Shown here one piece after another: positions 17,445-27,800 of a stretch of 64,000 bases of DNA (position 1 is the stretch's first letter; every line of letters begins with the position of its first letter). Made by a program: the position numbers and the translations under genes. Under the pieces are notes generated by a model that saw nothing but the letters and a program-made list of their open reading frames with translations, was not told the DNA's origin and searched no databases. The stretch comes from Anaerolinea thermophila (GTDB taxonomy: Bacteria; Chloroflexota; Anaerolineae; Anaerolineales; Anaerolineaceae), in assembly GCF_020723905.1 (NCBI RefSeq), contig NZ_DYHZ01000003.1, forward strand, positions 1-64,000, written 5' to 3'.

Positions 17445-18245
17445 CTAGTGATAAATAAAAGGATCTCCCGATTCGATAAACTGTATCGGCATTGTGGGAA
17501 ATAAAGGTTGCAGCCAGTCTACCAGGTATTTCATCCCAATCTCTTCAGTACGATTGTGGCCCAAAATAATTAGAGATTTGTTCATCCCCAGTTGGGCGGC
17601 GTCACGCACATAGGCTGGCAAAGTCCATTCCAGAATTTCCCCGCAAATGATGGTATCCAGGTTTTTTCGATGTATGAGTTCCATCGGCATTTCTTCTCTG
17701 CCTAAACCCAGACTGCCCCCGCCAACCAGAACACCAGTTCGCTCTACCTGTCCATTTACAGCACCTACCAGACGGCATATTTCCACCCCCAGTCTTTCTT
17801 TCAGGAATTTTGCCAGATCCATCACAGGAATTTGAGGAATGGTAAAGCAATGTTTTTCATCTGGATCCTGATAGTTCTCCCATCCCAGTTCTCTGATTAA
17901 CCCGGCATATATCAGGTCAGGTTGGGTTCTGTGCATGTGGTCGTGAAATCGCCAGATATTGACGCCCTGGTTATGAATAAGACTCATCTTTTTCGCATAG
18001 ACAGGATCCTCTGCAAGCCAGCCGGTTTCATCCGGACCATTGAAAAAAGTAGGCTCGTGAGTGATGATCAGATTCGCGCCTCTTTGAGCAGTTTCCTGAA
18101 TGACATCAACAGTAGCCATGAAAGTTGTGACAATGCCTGTCACTTCCCGATACCAATCCCCGGCAATCAATTGATCGCAGGTTTTCTCAAAAGGCGGGAT
18201 CTGACACTTTTGGATGATGGCTTCAACTACATCTCTGACATTCAT
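17445..18245 (-). CDS. Nif3-like dinuclear metal-centre protein
   Basis: 266 aa of the NIF3/YbgI family. Metal-ligand motifs are IITHEPTFF (usually THHPxxF, so the second His is Glu here), WRFHDHMHRT in the middle, and the C-terminal ICGEILEW and LGHNRTEEIG. The family forms toroidal hexamers with two metal ions per subunit. Its cellular role is still unclear; GTP cyclohydrolase-related activity has been suggested for some members. It lies between the defence operon and the GH3 gene, on the same strand as both, but gaps of about 240 bp on each side suggest its own transcription unit. Confidence 0.85.
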   Translation of the reverse strand: MNVRDVVEAIIQKCQIPPFEKTCDQLIAGDWYREVTGIVTTFMATVDVIQETAQRGANLIITHEPTFFNGPDETGWLAEDPVYAKKMSLIHNQGVNIWRFHDHMHRTQPDLIYAGLIRELGWENYQDPDEKHCFTIPQIPVMDLAKFLKERLGVEICRLVGAVNGQVERTGVLVGGGSLGLGREEMPMELIHRKNLDTIICGEILEWTLPAYVRDAAQLGMNKSLIILGHNRTEEIGMKYLVDWLQPLFPTMPIQFIESGDPFIYH

Positions 18246-18362
18246 GGTTTACTCCCTTTGACAAAATGCCACACTTTCTCATTGCCAGTGTTTCCCAGAA
18301 TAGTGAATTTGCTCTTGAATTGCCAGGATTCAGCCGATTTTTCCCCACCTCCGGAAAAGATT

Positions 18363-18376
18363 GGGGGACATCCCCC
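18363..18376 (-). terminator. GC hairpin downstream of the GH3 gene
   Basis: GGGGG-ACAT-CCCCC forms a five-pair stem with a four-base loop. Read on the minus strand it is followed by AATCTTTTCC, a weak T-run. It lies about 105 bp past the GH3 stop codon and before the Nif3-like gene, so it is a plausible rho-independent terminator. A weaker long-range pairing (AACAGAT with ATCTGTT) lies next to it at 18380-18428. Confidence 0.4.
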
Positions 18377-18480
18377 GTCAAACAGATTTCGTAAATCCTC
18401 CCGAAAAGGAGAAATTTTCAGATCTGTTTGGTGGATGCCCCCCATGTCAACCTCAAAGATAGGCTTCAGGTTTTTTGAGG

Positions 18481-20949
18481 TTACACCAGTCGGATTAATG
18501 CCGTTGCCCGTATATCCCTGGACGAAGAGCCTGCCAGAATCTGGAATTCACCGGGCTCGACCACCCATCGAGATTGATAGGGATCGTAATAAGCAAAGGC
18601 TCTTTCGTTTAACTCAAACGAAAGCGTTTTGGCTTCACCGGGCTGGAGTTCCACTTTGGCAAATCCCTTCAGTTCTTTTGGCGGACGCGGCAGTGAGGAT
18701 TGAAGGTCACTCACGTAAATCTGCACCACTTCCTTACCGACGCGTTTTCCGGTGTTTTTCACAGTTACCTGTACGCGAACAGGTTGCCCCACTGTGGCTT
18801 CCGTTGGAACGGTCAGGTTTTCATACGCAAAGGTGGTATAGGAAAGCCCGTGCCCAAAGGGGAAGAGGGGTTCCATTTTCTTCTTGTCGTAATAGCGATA
18901 TCCGACAAAAATGCCCTCACCATAATACACCTTGCGGTCCCCCGGATAATTGATGAATGCGGGTGTATCCTCCAGACGGCGGGGGAAAGTGACGGTTAGT
19001 TTTCCGGAGGGATTGATTTCCCCGAAGAGAATTTTAGCGATCGCATTGCCGCCTTCCTGTCCGGGATAATAGGCTTCCAGGATTGCGGGGACTTCATCTG
19101 CCCATGGCATCTCAACTGGTGAGCCGGTGTTGAGAATCACCACAGTATTGGGGTTGGCTTTCAACACTGCCTGAACCAGTTCATCCTGTGCCCCCGGCAG
19201 ACGCATGTGGGGACGGTCGTAACCTTCGCTTTCAAATCCCTCTGGCATCCCAACAAACACCAGTGCCGCATCGCTCCTGGCGGCTAATTCCACGGCTTTC
19301 TGAAGGCGATGATCTTCTCCTGGAGCAAAGAAGCGCATCCATGCCAGTTTCCAGTAGGCAAATTCATCCTCGTTATCTTTCAAATATTCAATCACCAGGT
19401 CATACGATTTGCCTGCTTCCAGATCCATCTGACATTGTGCTTCTCCCTCTGCGCGATGTTCTCGCGGTTTTGAGACCTGATCAAAGACTTTTTCACCATT
19501 GATGAAGACGCGGCAGGCGCTGGTATTGTAAAGGAACAGGGTGAACGTCCCACTTTCCAGGGGCGTAAATGTGCCCTGGGCGCGGAAAGAAAAGCGTGAC
19601 GAAGTCACATGCGGAGCCGGCAGGGAGTTTGCCCACATCCACATTTCAGCCTTTGGGACCATGATGGTGTCGGCTGGTTGACCTTCCAGAGACGGGTTGT
19701 CAAAGAAATCAATTTTCAACCCCTTCTCTCCCAACCAGTCAGCACCCAGGACGGGCGGTTGGTGATAATTATCGCATCCTTGTTCATATTCAATACGTAC
19801 CCGATTACCTAATCGAGCGCGCAGTGCTTGCAATGGAGAAACCCGATACGGAGGATCTACGTAAGAAGAACCGCCACCTCCAATGCGATCCTCTGCCGCG
19901 TTGGGTCCAATCACAGCAATGGATTGAATTTTCTCTGCATCCAGCGGCAACAGGTCGCCTTCATTCTTTAAGAGGGTTATCGCTTCTTCGGCAACCTCAA
20001 GTGCCAGAGCCTGGTGTTCGGGCGTATTGACAGAGCCGGGTGGGAGAGTTGCAGGATCATCGAACTTCCCCGCACGGAACAGGATGCGCAAGATTCGGCG
20101 AACGGCATCATCAATGACGCTTTCCTCAATTTGCCAGGTGTTTACAGCGTCTTCTAGGAATCTCCCGTAATACCGGGCGGGACCGGGCATTTCCAGATCC
20201 AGACCATTTTCGACCGATTCGAAGATTGTGTGATTGGCTCCCCAGTCCGAAACCACTACACCGTCAAACCCCCATTCCTCTTTCAAAATATCTCGAAGGA
20301 GGTGCCGGTTTTGAGATGCATATACCCCGTTAATGCGGTTGTAGGAACACATCACCGTGAACGGCTTGGCTTCTTTCACCACCATCTCAAAATGGGGGAG
20401 ATAAATTTCCCTGAGTGTGCGTTCATCGATTTCCGAAGAACCACGATGCCGTTCAAATTCCTGATTGTTAGCGGCAAAGTGTTTTAGGGATGCTCCCACC
20501 TTCTTGCTTTGTAATCCCTTGACCCATGCTATGCCCATCTTTCCATTGAGATAGGGATCCTCTGAATACGATTCAAAATTCCGCCCTGCTAAAGGATGGC
20601 GCACAATATTCACACAGGGTCCTAACAGAATATCACAATCCATGGCACGGGTTTCTTCTGCCAGTGCCATTCCGACTTTCTCAATCAATTCTGTGTTCCA
20701 TGTTGCCGCCATACTTACCCCGGTCGGGAAACATGTAGTAGGACCGGCTTTTCGTCCGGCGTCCGGATAACTTGCTCTCACGCCGTGAGGACCGTCCGTC
20801 ATGGTGATGGAAGGAATGCCTAATCGGGGAATGGGCATGGTCCGCCAAGCATCTTTTCCAGAGAGAAGTGATACCTTTTCGGACAATGTCATTTGGGCTA
20901 TCAGATCGGAAATTTTCTGCTCAATGGGATCTTGATTGTGAACGTTCAT
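18481..20949 (-). CDS. GH3 beta-glucosidase with PA14 insertion and FnIII-like tail
   Basis: 822 aa, no signal peptide, so probably cytoplasmic. The N-terminal barrel has KHFAANNQEFERHRGSSE and the nucleophile motif VVVSDWGANH (Asp near residue 232). The alpha/beta sandwich domain is interrupted at about residues 395-530 by a PA14-like beta domain (FTPLESGTFTLFLYNTSACRV is its core). The C-terminal FnIII-like domain ends with FAYYDPYQSRWVVEPGEFQI. This architecture is typical of GH3 beta-glucosidases that split aryl or short oligosaccharide beta-glucosides. AGGAG precedes the ATG. The gene is divergent from the GH38 gene, with 152 bp between starts, suggesting shared control of glycoside use. 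Confidence 0.93.
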   Translation of the reverse strand: MNVHNQDPIEQKISDLIAQMTLSEKVSLLSGKDAWRTMPIPRLGIPSITMTDGPHGVRASYPDAGRKAGPTTCFPTGVSMAATWNTELIEKVGMALAEETRAMDCDILLGPCVNIVRHPLAGRNFESYSEDPYLNGKMGIAWVKGLQSKKVGASLKHFAANNQEFERHRGSSEIDERTLREIYLPHFEMVVKEAKPFTVMCSYNRINGVYASQNRHLLRDILKEEWGFDGVVVSDWGANHTIFESVENGLDLEMPGPARYYGRFLEDAVNTWQIEESVIDDAVRRILRILFRAGKFDDPATLPPGSVNTPEHQALALEVAEEAITLLKNEGDLLPLDAEKIQSIAVIGPNAAEDRIGGGGSSYVDPPYRVSPLQALRARLGNRVRIEYEQGCDNYHQPPVLGADWLGEKGLKIDFFDNPSLEGQPADTIMVPKAEMWMWANSLPAPHVTSSRFSFRAQGTFTPLESGTFTLFLYNTSACRVFINGEKVFDQVSKPREHRAEGEAQCQMDLEAGKSYDLVIEYLKDNEDEFAYWKLAWMRFFAPGEDHRLQKAVELAARSDAALVFVGMPEGFESEGYDRPHMRLPGAQDELVQAVLKANPNTVVILNTGSPVEMPWADEVPAILEAYYPGQEGGNAIAKILFGEINPSGKLTVTFPRRLEDTPAFINYPGDRKVYYGEGIFVGYRYYDKKKMEPLFPFGHGLSYTTFAYENLTVPTEATVGQPVRVQVTVKNTGKRVGKEVVQIYVSDLQSSLPRPPKELKGFAKVELQPGEAKTLSFELNERAFAYYDPYQSRWVVEPGEFQILAGSSSRDIRATALIRLV

Positions 20950-21101
20950 ATTTTACTCCTGAAAAAAGTGACGAGAGGGAAATTTAGGGTTATCATATCA
21001 CATGTGAGAAAATTTGCCTCATAAGAATCTCTCATCATTTTTCTGAACCAGGATAAATTTTTCCAATTCAAACACAACAAACCTCGAAGGAGAAAGAAAA
21101 A

Positions 21102-24100
21102 ATGGCGCTTACACCAGAATGGGAACATCGTATTAAATCCTGGGAGCGTACTCTCTGGGATGCAATTTATTTGCCGGTTGAGGAAGTTCCTCTCGAAGGA
21201 TTTACGACCACCTTACGGTTGACCTATGAGGAGGCTGTTCAAGGTCCATTTACCCCTATGCCTTCTGGAACTCCCTGGGGAGCCAAGTGGGAATACGGCT
21301 GGTTTCGAACAAAAGTGACCATTCCCGAGTCCCTCCATGGCAAACGGGTTGTCCTGCGGCTCGATCCCGGGGGAGAAAGTCTCGTATGGGTCAATGGAAG
21401 AATTGAAGCCTCTATTGGATGGGGGCATCCACAGTTTACACTTGCCGCCTCTGCTCAGAAAGGAGCAGCGTATGATATTCTCATTGAGGCGTATGCGGGT
21501 CATGGCAGAATTACAGTAGGCGATGGACCCAATCTCTGGGGAGTACAAACCGTGCCGGAACCTCCGGCAACGCAGACAAAAGTTGGCCAAAGCACATTGG
21601 GAGTCTGGCGTGAAGATATTTATCAATTAGCACTGGATTTCACCACCCTCAGAGAACTCAGGGATGGGTTGGATCCATTGTCTCTACGGGCTTCTGAAGT
21701 GGATGAGGGATTGATGGAAGCCACCCGCATCCTGGACCTTGAATTACCAGAAGAGGAACTCCTGGAATCGGTTCGTAAGACCCGCGCTGTTTTGAAACCG
21801 CTATTGGATTGCCGTAATGGAGATACTGCTCCGGAATTGCATGCATTTGGACATGCCCATATTGATGTTGCCTGGCTCTGGCCCCTTCAGGAAACGGAAC
21901 GAAAAATTGCCCGCACGGCAATTAACCAGTTGAAGTTGATTGAGGAATATCCTGAGTATCGTTTCCTTCAAAGTCAACCTCAGTTGTATCAAATGTTGAA
22001 AACACATTATCCAGAACTCTATGAGCGTTTTAAAGAAGCCGTTCGACAGAAGCGCGTTATTGCCGATGGTGGAATGTGGGTGGAAGCCGATACTAACATT
22101 AGCGGTGGAGAAAGCCTGATTCGGCAGATTCTGTACGGCAAACAATTCTTTGAGCAAGAGTTAGGGGTTAAAAGTGATATTTTGTGGCTTCCAGATGTGT
22201 TCGGATACTCGGGGGCTTTGCCACAAATTCTGCATGGATGTGGCATGAAAGGTTTTGCTACCCAGAAGATCACTTGGGCATATGGAGGTGGCGAACCTTT
22301 CCCCTACAATATCTTCTGGTGGGAAGGAATTGATGGCACAACCATCCCTGCCCATATTTTTACCGAATACAACAGTCAAACCAGTCCTCGTTTTATTTTT
22401 GAGCGCTGGAACACTCGCCTGCAGAAAAATGGAATTCAAACCATGATTCTCTCTTTTGGCTGGGGGGATGGTGGTGGCGGTCCGGAGCGGAATCATTTAG
22501 AGTATCTTCGCCGCGAAAGGGACCTGGAGGGTCTCCCCAGAGTAAAGATGTCTTCCCCGGCAGAATTTTTTGAAGATTTGAAAAAGCGAGGGTTACCCCG
22601 TCAGAAATATGTTGGTGAACTGTATTTTCAGGCTCATCGTGGAACCTACACCTCGCAGGCAAAGACGAAAAAGGGTAATCGGAAAAGCGAAATTGCCTTA
22701 CGAGAAGCGGAATTCTGGGGTACGGTATCTCGCGTTCTCCGGGGGTATGATTTTACGGCAGATACTCTGCGCAACGCATGGATGAAAGTGTTGCTGAACC
22801 AGTTTCATGATATCCTTCCCGGCTCTTCGATCCACCGGGTGTACGAAGAGGCAGAAGCCCTCTACAGTGAGGTTTTGCAGGAGTCTCACTCTGTGACAGA
22901 GCGAGCCTTATCCACACTCGTTCAGCCTTCCAATGAAGAAGTAACTGTGTTCAATTCACTGAACTGGAAGCGAAAGGCGTGGGTAGAGGTACAGGGACAG
23001 TTGACTGAGGTTGAAGTACCCCCTTGCGGATGGGTTACAGTGACGGGCCCAGGGGTAACTCCTGCTGATCAATCCCTTTGGGTTCGGGCTGGAATGTTTC
23101 CTCAAGGAGGGGCTTTCCTGGAAAACGAACATTTACGCGCAGAAATTAATTCCCAGGGAGAGATTGTTTCTCTCATCGATAAATCCACTGGTAGAGATCA
23201 GGTTGTTGGGAAAGCCAATGTCTTCCGCATGTATAAAGACGTTCCTGATGTATGGGATGCCTGGGATTTAAACAGCATGACTGAAGAAATCCCTGTTGAA
23301 CTTCATGGCCCTTCGACCATTGAGGTTTACTCGAACACGCCTTTGGAGGCATCGTTACGGGTCAGGCGAACGCTTCATCATTCAGAACTGATTCAAATCA
23401 TCCGATTGAGAAAAGGAAGCCGACGCATGGATTTCCTCACCGGCATTGAGTGGCAGGAAAGTCATAAACTGCTTAAGGTAAACTTCCCGGTGAACATTCA
23501 CTCAAACGAAGCCATTCACGAAATTCAATTTGGGCATATTCGTCGTCCCAATCATGCTTCACGGCAATTTGACGCTGACCGGTTTGAAGTGAGTCAACAT
23601 AAATGGACGGCTCTGGCGGAAGAAGGGCGTGGCGTTGCTGTGCTGAATGACTGCAAATATGGCGTCAGCGTGAAGGGAAACAGCATTAATTTGACTCTCC
23701 TGAAATCCCCTCTCGCTCCGGATATGCTGGCTGACAAGGGATTGCAGACTTTCACGTATTCTCTCTATTTCTGGAATGGAAGCCTTCTGGAGAGTGAGTT
23801 GATTCAAGAAGCCTATGATCTGAATGTACCGGTGATGGTGATCAAAGGGAGTGCTGGTGAAGGTTCTTTGCTTCAGACCAGTTGCTCAAATGTGGTTTTG
23901 GAAACGGTTAAACTCGCAGAGGACGGATCGGGAGATGTCATTTTGCGGTTTTATGAAGCCATGCGCACCAGAACTTGTTGTCAGGTGGAGGTGAATATTC
24001 CTTTCCATACGGCTGTAGAAACGAATTTGCTGGAGGAAGGAGCGAATCCTGTAAAGCAACAGGGGAATACCTTGCTTCTGGAATTCCGTCCATTTGAAAT

Positions 24101-24128
24101 TAAAACCCTTCGTCTGAAGATGAGATAG
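21102..24128 (+). CDS. GH38 alpha-mannosidase
   Basis: 1008 aa, the usual length of bacterial GH38 enzymes, without a signal peptide. HAFGHAHIDVAWLWPLQE (near residue 245) is the family zinc-binding motif with its HxD, and ILWLPDVFGYSGALPQI contains the probable nucleophile Asp. NQFHDILPGSSIHRVYEEA is another conserved GH38 block. The N-terminal region is the beta-rich accessory domain and the C-terminal half the large beta-sandwich. It removes terminal alpha-mannosyl residues with retention of configuration. GAAGGAG lies upstream of the ATG. The following META-domain gene starts 10 bp downstream and is probably co-transcribed. Confidence 0.95.
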   Translation: MALTPEWEHRIKSWERTLWDAIYLPVEEVPLEGFTTTLRLTYEEAVQGPFTPMPSGTPWGAKWEYGWFRTKVTIPESLHGKRVVLRLDPGGESLVWVNGRIEASIGWGHPQFTLAASAQKGAAYDILIEAYAGHGRITVGDGPNLWGVQTVPEPPATQTKVGQSTLGVWREDIYQLALDFTTLRELRDGLDPLSLRASEVDEGLMEATRILDLELPEEELLESVRKTRAVLKPLLDCRNGDTAPELHAFGHAHIDVAWLWPLQETERKIARTAINQLKLIEEYPEYRFLQSQPQLYQMLKTHYPELYERFKEAVRQKRVIADGGMWVEADTNISGGESLIRQILYGKQFFEQELGVKSDILWLPDVFGYSGALPQILHGCGMKGFATQKITWAYGGGEPFPYNIFWWEGIDGTTIPAHIFTEYNSQTSPRFIFERWNTRLQKNGIQTMILSFGWGDGGGGPERNHLEYLRRERDLEGLPRVKMSSPAEFFEDLKKRGLPRQKYVGELYFQAHRGTYTSQAKTKKGNRKSEIALREAEFWGTVSRVLRGYDFTADTLRNAWMKVLLNQFHDILPGSSIHRVYEEAEALYSEVLQESHSVTERALSTLVQPSNEEVTVFNSLNWKRKAWVEVQGQLTEVEVPPCGWVTVTGPGVTPADQSLWVRAGMFPQGGAFLENEHLRAEINSQGEIVSLIDKSTGRDQVVGKANVFRMYKDVPDVWDAWDLNSMTEEIPVELHGPSTIEVYSNTPLEASLRVRRTLHHSELIQIIRLRKGSRRMDFLTGIEWQESHKLLKVNFPVNIHSNEAIHEIQFGHIRRPNHASRQFDADRFEVSQHKWTALAEEGRGVAVLNDCKYGVSVKGNSINLTLLKSPLAPDMLADKGLQTFTYSLYFWNGSLLESELIQEAYDLNVPVMVIKGSAGEGSLLQTSCSNVVLETVKLAEDGSGDVILRFYEAMRTRTCCQVEVNIPFHTAVETNLLEEGANPVKQQGNTLLLEFRPFEIKTLRLKMR

Positions 24129-24138
24129 GAGATGCACA

Positions 24139-24558
24139 ATGAAAAAACTATTTGTACTGTGCTTGATTTGCCTTATCCTGCTCAGTGTTGTTCTTTCTGC
24201 CTGTAGCGGAAATTCTGGCGAACAAAATCCGCTGAAGGGGACGGTATGGGCATTGGAAACTCTGGGAGAATCGGCGGCTTATCCGGGTGTGGATGTGATC
24301 ATCGATTTCGGTGATGGGGAAGTCCAGGGCAATACCGGATGTAACAATTTCAGCGGGAAATACAGTATTAAAAAAGAGACAATTGAATTTAAGGATATTT
24401 CTATGACAATGATGGCATGTCAGGAGCCAGCTATAAACGCTCAGGAAAACGCTTTTTTGAATGCTTTGCAACTGGCGCGCTCGTATCGTACAGATGGGAA
24501 TATGCTGGAGTTGCTGGATGAGTATGGGGAAACGCTCATGATCTTGAGACGTTATTAA
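24139..24558 (+). CDS. META-domain (HslJ-like) lipoprotein
   Basis: 139 aa. A signal peptide ends in the lipobox LSACSGN (Cys22). It is followed by a single META domain with GTVWALETLG, the GNTGCNNFSGKY motif and ISMTMMACQEP. META domains are small beta folds of unclear function, found in secreted or lipid-anchored proteins and linked to stress or novobiocin resistance in HslJ. It follows the mannosidase gene directly and ends just before a strong terminator, so the two form an operon. Confidence 0.9.
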   Translation: MKKLFVLCLICLILLSVVLSACSGNSGEQNPLKGTVWALETLGESAAYPGVDVIIDFGDGEVQGNTGCNNFSGKYSIKKETIEFKDISMTMMACQEPAINAQENAFLNALQLARSYRTDGNMLELLDEYGETLMILRRY

Positions 24559-24581
24559 TCTCGAAAAATTAGTGAAACGAG

Positions 24582-24624
24582 TTTCAGGTGGAGGGCGAGA
24601 AAGTTGCCCTCCACCTGAGTTTTT
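24582..24624 (+). terminator. Strong rho-independent terminator after the META gene
   Basis: A perfect 12-bp stem, CAGGTGGAGGGC (24585-24596) pairing with GCCCTCCACCTG (24606-24617), has a 9-base loop and is followed by AGTTTTT. It ends the GH38-META operon and insulates the lipid megasynthase gene. Confidence 0.93.
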
Positions 24625-24742
24625 AAGGGGTAAGACGACAAAGGAAAAAATGTGGAAAGATCACCCGCTTTTTACGTAACTCCATTCCTCCTGGGGTGTT
24701 TTCAGGCACAGAAGAATTTCAATCAGGGCTAATCCTGTCATA

Positions 24743-24759
24743 TTAACCTGTTTGGTTAA
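24743..24759. promoter_or_regulatory. Palindrome upstream of the megasynthase, operator-like
   Basis: TTAACC-TGTTT-GGTTAA is a perfect 6-bp inverted repeat with a 5-base centre, 69 bp before the megasynthase start codon. The spacing fits a dimeric regulator of the TetR type. No regulator gene lies nearby. It could be chance in this AT-rich leader. Confidence 0.35.
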
Positions 24760-24827
24760 CACCTAATTAAATCGTTACGATTGAGGGATATTCCTTTAAA
24801 AAATTACTGAAAATAACAGGAGGAATC

Positions 24828-27800
24828 ATGACGGTCACAAAACCTGTAGCGGTAGTTGGTTTGGGGGTGGTTTTGCCAGATGCGCCAGATGTACCGACTT
24901 TTTGGGACAACCTGAAGTCGGGAAAATATTCCATCGGTGAAGTGCCACCCGATCGCTGGCGAATTGATCTATATTACGACCCGGATCCAAAAGCACCGGA
25001 TAAAACCTACTCAAAAATTGGCGCATTTGTTCGCCACTTTCAATTCGAACCGTATAAATGGGGAATTGCCATTCCACCGCGTGTGATTGAGCAAATGGAC
25101 CAGACCCAGCAATGGGCAATTGCCGCTGCCCGGCAGGCATTAATGGATTTTGGTTACCCACAGAGACCTCTGGACCCTCAGCGAGTAGCGGTGATACTGG
25201 GAAACGCATTAGGGGGAGAAAGACACTACCTGACCAGTATGCGTATTCGCGCTGCAGAGTACCAGGCGACGCTGACAGCAGTGCCGGAATTCAAATCTTT
25301 GCCTCCTTCGGTACAGGAAGCCATTCTCGAGGGCATTCGGAAACAATTCTGCGCTTCAGTTCCAGATATTACTGAAGATACCATGCCCGGAGAATTGGGA
25401 AATATCATTGCGGGTAGAGTGGCAAACGTTTTTAATTTCCAGGGTCCTAATTTTATTACGGATGCGGCGTGTGCTTCCTCGCTGGCGGCAATTCAGGCAG
25501 CAGTGGATGGATTGAACAATTATCACTTTGATGCTGTCCTTACTGGCGGTGTGGATCGGAGTATGAGCATCGAAGGGTATGTGAAATTCAGTAAGATTGG
25601 CGCATTAAGCCCTGATGGTTCTCGCCCGTATGCGGATGGCGCGAACGGCTTTGTTCAGGGGGAAGGTGCAGCGATCTTCTTGCTCAAACGGCTTGAAGAT
25701 GCAGAAAAAGATGGTGATCGTATTTATGCTGTCATTCGTGGCGTTGGAAGCAGTAGTGACGGAAAGGGGAAGGGCATCACAGCACCCAACCCGACTGGAC
25801 AACAGCAAGCCATTGAACGCGCCTGGAAAAATGCCGGAGTATCGCCGGCTACTGTGAGCATGATTGAAGGGCATGGTACTTCAACGCGGGTCGGAGATGT
25901 TGTTGAAGTGAACAGTTTGACCGCAATTTTTGGGCAGTTTGACTTGAAACCCGGTAGTGTGGCGTTGGGTTCTGTAAAATCGAACATTGGACATTTGAAG
26001 AGTGCCGCAGGCGCTGCTGGGTTAATGAAAACTGTCTTAGCCTTACACCACAAAGAAATTCCCCCTACATTGAATGTGGAACGTCCAAATCCCAATATTG
26101 ACTTTGCCCATATCCCGTTCTATCCCAATACTGTCTTGCGTGCTTGGGAAGTTAAACAGGGTGAAGTCCGACGTGCCGGGGTCAGTTCCTTTGGATTTGG
26201 AGGGACAAATTTCCATCTGGTTGTGGATGAATATATTCCCGGAATTTTACAGGCAGAAAAGAAAGTGTACTCGGGGGTGGATATAACTTACAGATCTGAG
26301 TCGGTCCCGGTTGAGGTTCCATTGGCTAAGGAGAGTTTGCCAGCCCCTTATCGTGGGTTGTACTTTGCCAGCGCAGATACGGGAGAAGGATTGAAACACG
26401 AAGTGGAAAAAGCGCTTCGTCAGGCTCAGCAAGGGATGTTACCCGAGAGCCGCATTCCTTCTGTAGAAGAACTGGAACGGCCTGAGCGTATTGCCATTGA
26501 TTACAGTGATCGGGATGAGTTCATCAAACGCGCTGAGCGTGCGTTGAAAGGCTTTGAAAGCGCCTCGGACAACAATCCATGGCAGGCGCTTGTAGCGCAT
26601 GGTGTCTTCCGGGGCAGTGGACAGGCGGGAAAGGTGGCTTTTCTGTTCCCCGGACAGGGCTCTCAATACGTGAACATGCTCAAAGACCTGTGTGAGGTGG
26701 AACCAGTTGCCGCTCAAACCTTTGCGGAAGCAGATCAAATCATGAAGCCAATCCTGGGCAAACCTCTTACAGAATATATTTACGTCTCAGGAGATGAAGC
26801 CTCTCTGGCGGAAGCCGAAAAAGCCCTGCGCAATACTGAAATCACCCAGCCGGCAATGTTGACAGCCAACGTTGCCATGATGCGCTTGCTCAACAAATTT
26901 GGCTTTGCTCCCGATATGGTGATAGGTCACAGTCTGGGTGAATATGCCGCGCTGGTCGCTGCAGGGGTGTTGACGTTTGCAGAGGCTCTGGAGGTGGTTT
27001 CTGCCCGCGGGCGAGAGATGAAACGGGTAGCCATGGAAGATAACGGCGCTATGGCGGCTGTCTCTGCTCCTATTGAAAAAGTGGAGAAAATTCTTGAGAC
27101 TATCCCCGATTATGTGGTCATTGCCAACATTAACAGTCCTCTTCAGTGTGTCATTGGTGGGACAACTCGAGGAGTGGACCTGGCTCTGGAAGCCTTCCAG
27201 CAGGCAGGGTATCAGGGAACAAAAATTCCGGTTTCTCACGCCTTCCATACCCGCATTGTTGCTCCCGCCAGTCAACCACTGCGGGAAGTGATTGCTCGTA
27301 TGAACATCCAGCCTCCTCAACTCACGGTTGCTGCCAACGTAACCGGAGAGGTTTACCCCAACACAAGAGAAGAAATACTGGACTTGCTTGCCGCACAGGT
27401 GGCTTCTCCTGTCCAGTTCATTAAGGGAATTGAAACGCTGTATCGCGAAGGCGCCAGGGTTTTCATTGAAGTGGGTCCCAAACGGGTTTTGAATGCCCTG
27501 GCAATGGATATCCTCAAAGGCAAGCCGGATGTGACGATCTTAGCCACCAATCATCCCCGGGAAGGTGCGGTGGTCAGTTTCAACAAAGCACTCTGCGGAC
27601 TCCTTGCGGCTGGGGTCAAACCAAAAGGCGCTCGACCTTTTTATACTGATTCGACCGTAATTTCCTCTGCACCGGTTCAAGAAGCATCTGTAGTCCAAAA
27701 GTTTGAATCGCAGCCGCTGTCTTTATCCCGGGTGTCCGAACCACAGAATAAAGAGGAGATAAAACGGTACGTCCTGAATCTGGTGAGCGAAAAGACCGGA

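Noticed and set aside
18242-18445. 67-aa minus-strand open frame between Nif3 and GH3 genes
   Set aside because: It runs through the GC hairpin and shows no protein-like pattern or start signal.
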